Of a stretch of DNA of 16,203 nucleotides, positions 1 through 6,268 are shown piece after piece; within the stretch, counting starts at the first letter, position 1, and each line of letters opens with the position of its first letter. The notes beneath the pieces were generated by a model. That model had not been told where the DNA came from, did not search any database, and saw nothing but the letters and a program-made list of their open reading frames with translations. The DNA comes from Chloroflexota bacterium (lineage in GTDB: Bacteria; Chloroflexota; Dehalococcoidia; GIF9; UBA5629): positions 1 through 16,203 of the forward strand of contig VGOF01000011.1 of the NCBI GenBank assembly GCA_016875975.1, read 5' to 3'. The position numbers and the translations under genes are program-made.

Positions 1-347
1 ATCCGCCTATTTCGGAACGGGTACGCATTTTGCGTGCTATGGCGGGCGGTTCTTTTGCTGATTACAATAGGGCTTATGCAGAGGTTCGTGGGTCTCGTAG
101 TGGACTCATGTCGGCGGCTACGGTAGCCACCGTGGTTGGTGCTGTCCCGCTACGGTCGTCTAAGCCTGAGAAGGTTGCGATGGAGCCGGACGAAGTGCAT
201 AGGGCGCGCGAGACCTCGAGTGTGATGTGGAACTTGCACGATTACAAGACCATAGCCTGCGACTGTGGTACTGTCCTGCGCATTCCGCCTCACTTCAAAT
301 CTCCCACGGTTAAGTGTCCTCACTGTGGCAGGGTGCACTCGGTTTAG
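1..347 (+). CDS. M48-family (HtpX-like) metalloprotease, C-terminal part with zinc ribbon
   Basis: The gene is cut by the window's left edge and read in the frame starting at base 3; the stop is TAG at 345-347. The first residues read PPISERVRILRAMAGG, which matches the HPPxxERI(R)xL block that closes the catalytic domain of M48 (HtpX/Ste24-type) membrane zinc proteases; the two bases 'at' at the edge would complete the histidine. The catalytic HExxH and membrane helices would lie upstream, outside the window. After about 60 residues of linker comes a tail with a CDCG pair and a CPHCG pair about 17 residues apart, which is a zinc-ribbon pattern not found in E. coli HtpX. M48 proteases of this type degrade misfolded membrane proteins. 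Family assignment rests on a short C-terminal stretch, so it is probable rather than certain; the zinc ribbon is seen directly. Confidence 0.72.
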   Translation, partial: PPISERVRILRAMAGGSFADYNRAYAEVRGSRSGLMSAATVATVVGAVPLRSSKPEKVAMEPDEVHRARETSSVMWNLHDYKTIACDCGTVLRIPPHFKSPTVKCPHCGRVHSV

Positions 348-629
348 GATCGAGAACAAGAGAGATTGCGGGGAGAAAAAGCTAGGTTGCGAGGTTAGAT
401 TCATGCTTAAGCCACACGAGCTATTCTATTTTTCCTCGGTGCTTTGCATAATTGTGGCATAGAATCGTAATCACTGTGCAGTAACAGGGTAGCAGTCGCT
501 TGCTGATAGCCGCTTGTCGGAGTGTTTTAAGGTGTAATGCGGGCTTGCTTTTCCAAACTGGGGTCTAGGAATAGATGAACAATACTAGTGGCAGTCGACA
601 AAGTTCAAGCCTTCCGATAAATAGGCAAC

Positions 630-818
630 ATGATAATCAATCGGGGAAGTTTTGGCGTGGTGCTGGGTTTGGGCGCGATGGTGGGCGTGGTTGTCCTCGG
701 CCTGTTTGTTATGGTTTTCAGGAGGATGGAGCACAGTGTCAGAAGGACGATGGTGGGGAGATTGCCTCGCCCTTGCTGCGCTCAGTCTCGCAATGACTGG
801 GGCAGGGAGTCAGGATGA
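630..818 (+). CDS. Doubtful small single-pass membrane protein
   Basis: A 62-codon ORF starts at ATG 630. Residues 8-30 form an uninterrupted hydrophobic glycine/valine/leucine stretch followed by two arginines, as expected for a single transmembrane helix with a positive cytoplasmic end. From about codon 43 the reading frame runs through the dispersed repeat at 758-797, so the last third of the protein is repeat-derived. The ribosome site upstream (ataggcaac) is weak, no promoter stands out and I recognise no family. It may be a remnant of a small membrane protein whose 3' end was replaced by the repeat, or a chance ORF in intergenic DNA. Confidence 0.22.
   Translation: MIINRGSFGVVLGLGAMVGVVVLGLFVMVFRRMEHSVRRTMVGRLPRPCCAQSRNDWGRESG
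758..797. repeat. Dispersed intergenic inverted repeat, copy 1
   Basis: The element begins GAGATTGCC and ends TCTCGCAATGAC. The ends pair as ATTGC (761-765) with GCAAT (790-794) around a GC-rich centre. It has the pattern GAGATTGC...GCAATGAC of small inverted repeats that are scattered through intergenic DNA of many bacterial genomes. The family assignment is from memory of the pattern. Confidence 0.65.
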
Positions 819-828
819 TGTGACCAGG

Positions 829-877
829 AAGATCGCCACGTCATCCCGATACAATCGGGATTCCTCGCGATGACAGA
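829..877. repeat. Dispersed intergenic inverted repeat, copy 2 with nested hairpin
   Basis: This is a second version of the neighbouring element: ATCGCCACG at 832-840 and CTCGCGATGAC at 865-875, with ATCGC (832-836) pairing with GCGAT (867-871). Compared with copy 1 the pair T-A has become C-G on both arms. The centre is occupied by a perfect 8-bp hairpin, ATCCCGAT (843-850), loop ACA, ATCGGGAT (854-861). Confidence 0.65.
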
Positions 878-914
878 GGGAAAATGCCTCTACTCTATCT
901 TGATTTGCAAGGCT

Positions 915-932
915 GGCGGGTTGAAACCCGCC
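915..932. repeat. GC-rich hairpin repeat (GGCGGGTT-GA-AACCCGCC)
   Basis: A perfect inverted repeat, GGCGGGTT (915-922), two-base centre GA, AACCCGCC (925-932), followed by CTACC. A degraded partner GGGCGGTTT at 942-950 could pair alternatively with AAACCCGCCC. This is the common intergenic 'GGCGGGTTTGAAACCCGCCCCTAC' type of element. It lies 60 bases past the stop of the minus-strand ferredoxin-like gene and might help end its transcript, although no T-run follows. Confidence 0.6.
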
Positions 933-991
933 CTACCAGATGGGCGGTTTCCGGGTGATGGGATGGAGGTTTGAGGAAGAACCTGAGCGGG

Positions 992-1804
992 CTATGAAAC
1001 TGCAACCAGTTGGGAGAGGTGATGGATGGAGTCTGGCAGGGAATTGTTATGAATTGATATCTCGATTGCCTGATGGGGGCAGGTGGAGACGCAGCGGCCG
1101 CAGCCGCGGCAGGCATCGCTTTTGACAGCATGGCCATCTACCACGCTGATGGCGTTGACGAAGCAAATGCCTTCGGTGCAGGTGCCACAGCCGGTGCAGC
1201 GGTCGGTGACGGCCACGGTGACGCCTGGCATCTTGCCAATCTTGACACCGATTTGCGGTGCGATATGAGGTAAAGCTCGCCAGAGGCAACAGCAAGGACA
1301 GCAGTTGCAGATGGTGAGCAGTTTGTCGCCGGGGCCGACACCAAGCCAGACCGTGTCTATCTTGTTGCGACCGATTAAATGAACCAATCCTGCGTCGCGG
1401 CAGCGTTTTGCATGCTCCAGCGCCTCTTCTCTGGTGACGCGGCGACCAAGCTCAGGATTGATGCCTTCGGCTGCTTCTCCGAGGAAGAGACAACCCAGGT
1501 TTATTGAGTAATCCTTGCACCTGGAAGCATCGCGGCAGATGCACTTGTTCATAATCCAGTGGTGGCTGGCTTTCTCGATGAAGTGCTCCACTACCTGTGA
1601 TGGCAGTACCATCTCCTCCGGACGGTCAATTCGCTGGTTAAGCTGGATTACCTGGTCTTTGGGGAGGTACATCATGTCGTCGCCGTCGAATAGCCAGCGG
1701 TCGAGGGATTTGCCGATGAGAGGCAGCTTGGTCAGCTCGGCGATGAGGAAGCGGCCGGGGAAGCCGATTTTCAGGAGTTCAACGAACCATAAGGGCCGTG
1801 ACAT
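992..1804 (-). CDS. 4Fe-4S ferredoxin-like protein with cysteine-rich middle domain
   Basis: The protein has 270 residues. The C-terminal part holds two 4Fe-4S motifs: C203-xx-C206-xx-C209-xxxx-C214, with a four-residue last gap, and a canonical C232-xx-C235-xx-C238-xxx-C242-P. Two further cysteine groups lie upstream: C88, C90, C96 and C105 (starting KCICRD), and C166, C168, C169, C171, C172 and C173 (CNCCPCCC), so additional metal or cluster binding is likely. No signal peptide is evident, so it probably acts in the cytoplasm as an electron carrier or the iron-sulfur subunit of an unknown redox enzyme. It starts at ATG 1804 with GTGAGG eight bases upstream, six bases after the radC stop, and ends the nfi-prfB-peptidase-radC unit. 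Ferredoxin motifs are seen directly; the partner and substrate are unknown. Confidence 0.85.
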   Translation of the reverse strand: MSRPLWFVELLKIGFPGRFLIAELTKLPLIGKSLDRWLFDGDDMMYLPKDQVIQLNQRIDRPEEMVLPSQVVEHFIEKASHHWIMNKCICRDASRCKDYSINLGCLFLGEAAEGINPELGRRVTREEALEHAKRCRDAGLVHLIGRNKIDTVWLGVGPGDKLLTICNCCPCCCLWRALPHIAPQIGVKIGKMPGVTVAVTDRCTGCGTCTEGICFVNAISVVDGHAVKSDACRGCGRCVSTCPHQAIEISIHNNSLPDSIHHLSQLVAVS

Positions 1805-1810
1805 ATTTCC

Positions 1811-2500
1811 TCACAATAGGTTTCTTGCTTTCATGCTGAGGTGGGTGTGGTCGCAGACCACGATGTGGTCCAGGACTTCGATACCCACCAGCTCTCCAGC
1901 CTCCTTGAGTCGTTTGGTGAGCTGGATATCGTCGTTAGAAGGTGTGGGGTCGCCGGAGGGATGGTTATGGACGAAGATGACCGAAGCTGCGGAATTGGTG
2001 ATGGCCTGTTTGAACACCTCGCGGGGGTGGACGATGCTGGAATCGAGGCTGCCTTTGGATACCTCTTCTGATTCCAGGAGGTGATTGCGAGTGTCCAGCG
2101 ACAATACGTAGAAGTGCTCCTTCTTTTTGCCTCTCAACTGATTCTTGATTGCCTTGACTACATCCTCTGGAGACTTAACCGTCATCCTGGGCCTTATGTC
2201 TTCGTGCTCCTCTAGCCGTTTGCTTAATTCTAATGCTGCCTTGATTTGGGCAGCCTTGGCTAAACCGATGCCCTTGACTTTGGTCAGCTCTTCCACCGAG
2301 GCGGCGGCGAGGTTCTTGAGGTTGCCGAATTGGCTAAGCAGATTCTGGGCGGTGACCATCACCGATTTGCCCTTGGTGCCTCGTCCCAGTATCAGGGCTA
2401 ATAGCTCCTGCTGAGATAAGGCTGTCACTCCATGTTTCAGCAGCCTCTCCCGAGGCCGCTCGGACAGGGGCAAGTCATGAACGGTGAAGGACTTTGTCAT
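1811..2500 (-). CDS. radC: RadC-family JAB-domain protein (UPF0758)
   Basis: The 229-residue protein starts MTKSFTVHDLPLSERPRERL, the usual RadC N-terminus. A helix-hairpin-helix-like segment (VEELTKVKGIGLAKAAQIKA, about residues 69-88) is followed by an Mpr/Pad1/JAB metal-site domain: E161, then HNHPSG at 178-183, PS at 187-188 and D191, the complete zinc-binding set. RadC was named as a DNA repair protein but its biochemical role is not settled. The reading frame is open upstream to 2611, but ATG 2500 is chosen because the N-terminus matches the family, GGGAG lies nine bases upstream, and the preceding peptidase gene stops one base before it (TGA-C-ATG). It is tightly coupled in a single transcription unit. 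Confidence 0.93.
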   Translation of the reverse strand: MTKSFTVHDLPLSERPRERLLKHGVTALSQQELLALILGRGTKGKSVMVTAQNLLSQFGNLKNLAAASVEELTKVKGIGLAKAAQIKAALELSKRLEEHEDIRPRMTVKSPEDVVKAIKNQLRGKKKEHFYVLSLDTRNHLLESEEVSKGSLDSSIVHPREVFKQAITNSAASVIFVHNHPSGDPTPSNDDIQLTKRLKEAGELVGIEVLDHIVVCDHTHLSMKARNLL

Positions 2501-2501
2501 G

Positions 2502-3671
2502 TCAAGAAGCTCCCGATAGGGCGACTGACATAATGATGACATCGTAGGCTGGCTCGACCTGTGCTTTTCCGGGAGCGGGCAAGGATTGAAGCCACAGTTT
2601 CTCCAGGCCATCTTGGTTGAAGTCGTAAACCTGCATCAGGGCTTCATCGCAAGTAGCGCCTTCTTTGAATATCATGAGCAGTTTGAATATCTTATCCTTG
2701 CCGTAGTTCGTGATGAGGAAATCAACCAGGCTCTGGCTCTGGGCGTAAGAGATGTAGGCTTGCTCAGGGATGGCTGAAAAGGGACTGGAAAGGCTACGCA
2801 CCGAGATGAGCCTGTTCTTCTCGATTGCCTTTTTAAGCCATTCTTCCAGGTAGGGGTCGATTTCCCCTTCGGCATGGAGGGCTAAGCCTTCGTCCAGCCA
2901 GGTGGGCAGGATGTTGCCGTAGGGGCTGAAGGTTATCTGGTGGATTACGGAATGTCCCAGCTCGTGAGCCAAGGCTTTGATGCCCCAGCCCAGGTTGTCA
3001 GGTGAAACTCCGATGGCGATAGTGCCGTACTTGGTGTAGGCAGTGCCGCCGGTCCATTCACGCGGGAAAACCATAGCCCCTTGCAGGTCTTTACTGTTGG
3101 CATATATGTACATGGTGATGTGTTTCTCGGGATAAACGCCCGTGTCTTTGGCTAATCTTTCCAGTGCTTCCTGGGAACCTGCCATGAGCTTCTGGGCAAA
3201 GATTTGGCTGCCTTTATACCAGAGTATGGTCAGTTTGTCTTCGGTTAGTTCTTGCCAGGAGTAGCGGATGTCGTCGAATTTTACCTTCTGGATAGGTGTG
3301 ACCAGCTTGTTGTCGGCCTGGTCTTCGATTGTCCACCAGTACTTAACGGTGGCGCCCGGGGGCAGGCTGGCTCTCCTCATGTCCCATGGCCACTGTGCGA
3401 CTACGGTTCGGCCTGGTGTGAACTTAAGCCAGACTTCGCTAACCACGCGGGCATAGCTCATTTTCTCGACCTCGTAGTGCAGGCGTATCCTGGTGACTTC
3501 GCTGGTGCTGGCCACCTTGATTTTGAAAGCCAGCGAACCAGGGAAGGCTATCTGAGTGGAGCTATCGAGCAGCTCTATTCCTTCTGCTGCGCGAGTGGGC
3601 GCAGGCATAGCGAGCGAGGTAACAACAAGAAGTATTGCTATCAGCGCTAAAGGCAAGAACCTTTTTGTCAT
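2502..3671 (-). CDS. Secreted MA-family (gluzincin) metallopeptidase-like protein
   Basis: The 389-residue protein starts with a classic signal peptide: positive n-region MTKR, hydrophobic residues 6-22, and a TRAA cleavage region near residue 28, so it is exported. Residues 30-135 look like a beta-rich extracellular domain. The catalytic part holds HELGH at 236-240 and WLDEG at 258-262; E261 lies 20 residues after H240, the HExxH-(20)-E spacing of gluzincins of the Peptidase_MA-like family. A zinc peptidase activity is likely; the substrate is unknown. The start overlaps the prfB stop by four bases (ATGA), with AGGAG seven bases upstream inside prfB, and its own stop is one base before radC. 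The last 30 residues are beyond any motif I know. Confidence 0.88.
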   Translation of the reverse strand: MTKRFLPLALIAILLVVTSLAMPAPTRAAEGIELLDSSTQIAFPGSLAFKIKVASTSEVTRIRLHYEVEKMSYARVVSEVWLKFTPGRTVVAQWPWDMRRASLPPGATVKYWWTIEDQADNKLVTPIQKVKFDDIRYSWQELTEDKLTILWYKGSQIFAQKLMAGSQEALERLAKDTGVYPEKHITMYIYANSKDLQGAMVFPREWTGGTAYTKYGTIAIGVSPDNLGWGIKALAHELGHSVIHQITFSPYGNILPTWLDEGLALHAEGEIDPYLEEWLKKAIEKNRLISVRSLSSPFSAIPEQAYISYAQSQSLVDFLITNYGKDKIFKLLMIFKEGATCDEALMQVYDFNQDGLEKLWLQSLPAPGKAQVEPAYDVIIMSVALSGAS

Positions 3672-4772
3672 TTTTCTTCTCCTACTTTGGATCTGAGGTA
3701 TGCAGTGATGAACTCGTCAAGCTCTCCATCGAGGATGCCGGTTGTATCGCTGGTTTCGTATCCGGTGCGGTGGTCTTTTACCATTTTATAGGGATGGAGG
3801 ACGTAGCTTCTAATCTGGCTGCCCCAGCCAGCGTCTATGCGTTTTCCCTTGAGGCGCGCCTTTTCGGCTTCTCTCTTGTTTCTTTCGTGCTGCAGCAGGC
3901 GGGCATAGAGGACCTTTATGGCGCTTTCCTTGTTCTGGAATTGAGACCGCTCGCTCTGGCAACTGACCACTATGCCTGTGGGGATGTGGGTTATCCTCAC
4001 CGCGCTGCTGGTTTTCTGCATGTGCTGCCCGCCGGGGCCGCTCGACCTAAAGGTATCGATTTTCAGTTCGTCAGGGTTTATCTTGATATCCTCTTCGCCT
4101 TCGGCTTCGGGGAGTACCTCTACTAGGACAAACGAGGTGTGGCGGGCGTGGTCTGCATCAAAGGGTGACAGGCGCACCAGGCGATGTACGCCGTGTTCCG
4201 ACTTGAGATGGGCATAGGCGTACTCTCCACGGACTTCTACAGTGGCGCTCTTAGTACCCGCCTCTTCACCGGGGGATATATCCAGTACTTCCGTCTTGTA
4301 CTTGTGGTTTTCGGCCCACCTCAGGTACATTCTGAGCAGCATATCTGCCCAGTCCTGGGATTCGGTACCGCCAGCGCCGGCATGGATGGCTAATATGGCG
4401 TCTCTTGAATCGTATTCGTCGCTCATCATGAGGCGAAGCTCTAGCTCATCCAGATGGTTGACCAGTTTCCCTGTCTCTCGTTCCAGCTCATCCTGGAGCG
4501 AATGTTCCTCTTCTTCCAGGGCCAGTGTAGCCATTTCTCGAAGTTCGGTGGCTTTTTTCTCCAGTCCGCGCCAGGTCTGGACAGTGTTTTTGGTGGTACT
4601 TAGCTGGCGCATGGTAGTCTGAGCTTTGGTTGCGTCCTGCCAGAAATTGGGGCGGCTGGTCTCCACTTCTAATCTAGAGATTTCCCTTTCCTTTCCGGCT
4701 ATGTCAAAGACGCACCATTAAGTCTGATATTCGGCGGTGTAGGGATTCTAGCGTGTCTATAGTCTCTTGCAT
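3668..4772 (-). CDS. prfB: Peptide chain release factor 2, with programmed +1 frameshift
   Basis: RF2 releases finished peptides at UGA and UAA. The gene starts at ATG 4772 (GGAG five bases upstream), reads MQETIDTLESLHRRISDLMVRL, and meets UGA at 4706-4704 after CUU. A +1 shift on CUU-UGA-C continues with DIAGKEREISRLEVETSRPN, giving 367 residues in total (E. coli RF2 has 365). The SPF stop-recognition tripeptide is at 202-204 and GGQ, the catalytic motif, at 247-249, within three residues of the E. coli positions. Low RF2 lets the ribosome pause and shift, so the gene regulates itself. It lies 27 bases after nfi and overlaps the next gene by four bases. A caller that ignores the shift would report only the part from 4666. 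Confidence 0.95.
4704..4716 (-). promoter_or_regulatory. prfB programmed frameshift site
   Basis: On the coding strand the site reads GGTG-CGT-CTT-TGA-C. CTT is at 4709-4707 and the in-frame TGA at 4706-4704. GGTG at 4716-4713 can pair with the anti-Shine-Dalgarno end of 16S rRNA and lies three bases before CTT, the same spacing as AGGGGG in E. coli prfB, although the pairing is shorter. Confidence 0.9.
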
Positions 4773-4799
4773 GTTATCTCCAATTCTGTGGCTTCAAGG

Positions 4800-5513
4800 T
4801 TAGGTAAATGGCTTCAGGTCGACTGATACAGGTACTTTCATTGTAGCAATTGGATTGCCGCTGGCGGCAAGATGGGCTAATCGGCAAGGCTCGGGGAGGC
4901 GATGACCGCGGCAGCAGTGTGAGGCCCAGTATATTGCGGTGGGCAGGTCAATTTTGTGGCCGATGGAGACGTAAACAGGGCTGACATCTGTCTTGGTTCT
5001 GAGTACTGCTCCGATAGTTTCATCCTCGTGGGTAAGGTAGGCGTAAGAGCCGGTCTTACTGGCTGGCAACTGGTGTTGACCGCAAAGTCGAGACTTAGCG
5101 CAGCCTATAGTGGGCGTATCCAATATCAGTCCCAGGTGTGAGGCGATGCCAAATCGTCTGGGGTGGGCGATGCCTTGTCCATCTACTAAGACGAGGTCTG
5201 GGTCTTGGGATAGCTTCTGGCAGGCGGCCAATATCAGCGGGGCTTCGCGAAAGGAGAGAAGCCCGGGGATGTAGGGGAAGGGTAGTTTGCCTTCGGCTAT
5301 TGCCACTTCCACCAACTGGAGATCGGGATAGCTGAGGACAACTGCTGCGGCACGGCCGATGCCTGCTGAGTTTGGCTTGGATATGTCGACGCCGACGATG
5401 TAGCGCGGCTTGTTGACCTCGTTATTCTTTGATATACGGCTTGCCAGTTCTAGTTGAAGCTTTTGTGCCTGGGACGGGCTGAGTTGCCAGCTATGTGGTT
5501 CCTGGAATTTCAT
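4800..5513 (-). CDS. nfi: Endonuclease V (deoxyinosine 3' endonuclease)
   Basis: Endonuclease V nicks DNA one base 3' of deoxyinosine and so starts repair of deaminated adenine. The 237-residue product has the family motifs in order: VGVDIS (first catalytic Asp), FPYIPGLLSFRE (the PYIPG wedge and catalytic Glu), LVDGQGIAHPRRFGIASHLG (second Asp), GCAKSRL (conserved Lys) and a C-terminal RLPEPCRLAH. The frame is open upstream to 5585, but ATG 5513 gives the usual N-terminus (MKFQEPHSWQLSPSQAQ). No Shine-Dalgarno precedes it; instead a near-consensus promoter places the transcript start on this ATG, so translation is probably leaderless. It is the first gene of the unit continuing through prfB, 27 bases downstream. 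Confidence 0.93.
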   Translation of the reverse strand: MKFQEPHSWQLSPSQAQKLQLELASRISKNNEVNKPRYIVGVDISKPNSAGIGRAAAVVLSYPDLQLVEVAIAEGKLPFPYIPGLLSFREAPLILAACQKLSQDPDLVLVDGQGIAHPRRFGIASHLGLILDTPTIGCAKSRLCGQHQLPASKTGSYAYLTHEDETIGAVLRTKTDVSPVYVSIGHKIDLPTAIYWASHCCRGHRLPEPCRLAHLAASGNPIATMKVPVSVDLKPFT

Positions 5514-5519
5514 GCACTG

Positions 5520-5548
5520 ATTATAATGGCAATACGTGCTGCTGGCAA
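5520..5548 (-). promoter_or_regulatory. Sigma70-type promoter of nfi-prfB operon
   Basis: On the minus strand TTGCCA (5548-5543), a 17-base spacer and TATAAT (5525-5520). The expected start point, seven bases past the -10, is base 5513, the A of the nfi ATG, which fits the absence of a ribosome-binding site. Confidence 0.75.
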
Positions 5549-5559
5549 TATGCATCAAG

Positions 5560-5588
5560 TTGACAGTGGGGGTTGCTTGTAGCATAAT
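5560..5588 (+). promoter_or_regulatory. Sigma70-type promoter of rpsP-khpA
   Basis: TTGACA (5560-5565), a 17-base spacer and CATAAT (5583-5588), a match of 11 of 12 to consensus. Transcription would start near 5595 and leave a leader of about 38 bases before rpsP. It is divergent from the nfi promoter, with the two -35 boxes 11 bases apart. Confidence 0.75.
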
Positions 5589-5632
5589 AGCCGCTGAAAT
5601 TCGTAAAGGGGGTTCTATTTACATCTAACAAC

Positions 5633-5962
5633 ATGGTCAGAATAAGATTGAGACGCGTGGGTGCCAAGAATAAGCCGATGTATCGTGTGGTAGTGGCCGA
5701 TAGGCGGTCGCCTCGCGACGGTGCCTTTATCGAGATCATCGGCCAGTATAATCCGCTGGTGGACCCAGAGGTTTTCTCTTTTAATGAGGAGAAGGTGTTG
5801 GAGTGGCTCAAGAAGGGCGCTCAGCCTAGCCAGACTGTGTCCAGGCTGCTCTACAAGTCTGGCATTATGGAAAAGTTTAAACCAGGTTCAACGCCTAAGC
5901 CGGTGTCACGAAAACCGAAAGCAACTAGCAAGACCAAATCAACCAGCGAGGAGACGTCGTGA
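5633..5962 (+). CDS. rpsP: 30S ribosomal protein S16
   Basis: S16 is an assembly protein of the small ribosomal subunit that binds 16S rRNA. The product has 109 residues and starts with the family signature MVRIRLRRVGAKNKPMYRVV, followed by VADRRSPRDGAFIEIIGQYNP and the W-L-KKGAQPSQTVSRLL segment. Residues 85-109 form a lysine/serine/threonine-rich tail that is not part of the conserved core. A GGGGG tract lies at 5608-5612, 20 bases before ATG, which is farther than usual for a Shine-Dalgarno; the start is fixed by the conserved N-terminus. The stop TGA (5960-5962) shares one base with the khpA ATG. Confidence 0.97.
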   Translation: MVRIRLRRVGAKNKPMYRVVVADRRSPRDGAFIEIIGQYNPLVDPEVFSFNEEKVLEWLKKGAQPSQTVSRLLYKSGIMEKFKPGSTPKPVSRKPKATSKTKSTSEETS

Positions 5963-6189
5963 TGAAGGAGCTAATAGAGTATATCGCCAGATCCATTGTA
6001 CGAGCACCAGATGAGGTGAAGGTTACTCAAGAGAACGACGATGACGGCGTCGTAGTAAAGTTAGAAGTTGCCCCGGATGATAAGGGCAGAGTCATAGGAA
6101 GGCAGGGGCGTGTTGCCGAGGCAATGCGCACTTTACTCCGCGTGGTTGCCACAAAGGAAGGCGTCCGCGTCAGGCTGGAAATCGTATAG
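5962..6189 (+). CDS. khpA: KH-domain RNA-binding protein KhpA
   Basis: The 75-residue protein is one small KH domain with the characteristic GxxG loop, seen as VIGRQGR (around residues 37-43), and the family start MKELIEYIARSIVRAPDEV. KhpA proteins bind RNA, often with KhpB/EloR, and affect cell shape and post-transcriptional control in Firmicutes; the role here is inferred. A GTG three bases earlier is possible, but ATG 5962 gives the standard N-terminus and has GAGGAG (5948-5953) eight bases upstream. It overlaps the rpsP stop by one base (TGATG), so the two are translationally coupled. The rimM and trmD genes that often follow are absent; the next gene is convergent atpC. Confidence 0.93.
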   Translation: MKELIEYIARSIVRAPDEVKVTQENDDDGVVVKLEVAPDDKGRVIGRQGRVAEAMRTLLRVVATKEGVRVRLEIV

Positions 6190-6212
6190 CCACGCGGATT
6201 GCGCAGCCATAA

Positions 6213-6251
6213 GGTCTGGGAGGCAGACCACACATTCTCTGGTATCCAGAG
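6213..6251. terminator. Tandem hairpins between convergent khpA and atpC
   Basis: Two perfect 6-bp hairpins lie in the 79-base convergent gap: GGTCTG (6213-6218), loop GGAGG, CAGACC (6224-6229); and CTCTGG (6237-6242), loop TAT, CCAGAG (6246-6251). Neither is followed by a long T-run on either strand, so a bidirectional terminator is plausible but not textbook. Confidence 0.4.
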
Positions 6252-6268
6252 TAAAGCCGAAGTTGCAC

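Larger units (their letters stand above)
348..991. other. Convergent intergenic region, repeat-rich
   Basis: This 644-base stretch lies between the plus-strand protease gene and the minus-strand ferredoxin-like gene, which converge on it. Bases 348-629 show no RNA gene, convincing promoter or coding signal. Bases 630-818 hold a doubtful small membrane ORF. Bases 758-932 hold three hairpin-forming repeats listed separately. Bases 933-991 contain an imperfect second copy of the GGGCGG motif (942-950) and nothing else I can support. Confidence 0.7.

Noticed and set aside
348..629. tRNA or small RNA gene in the first intergenic stretch
   Set aside because: No cloverleaf, no promoter-terminator pair and no recognisable RNA motif.
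575..796. 73-codon plus-strand ORF starting MNNTSGSRQ
   Set aside because: Composition is not protein-like, it overlaps the more plausible frame at 630 and its end is translated repeat DNA.
1515..2084. 189-codon plus-strand ORF
   Set aside because: It lies antisense over the ferredoxin-like gene and radC, both well supported by motifs; the translation shows no domain.
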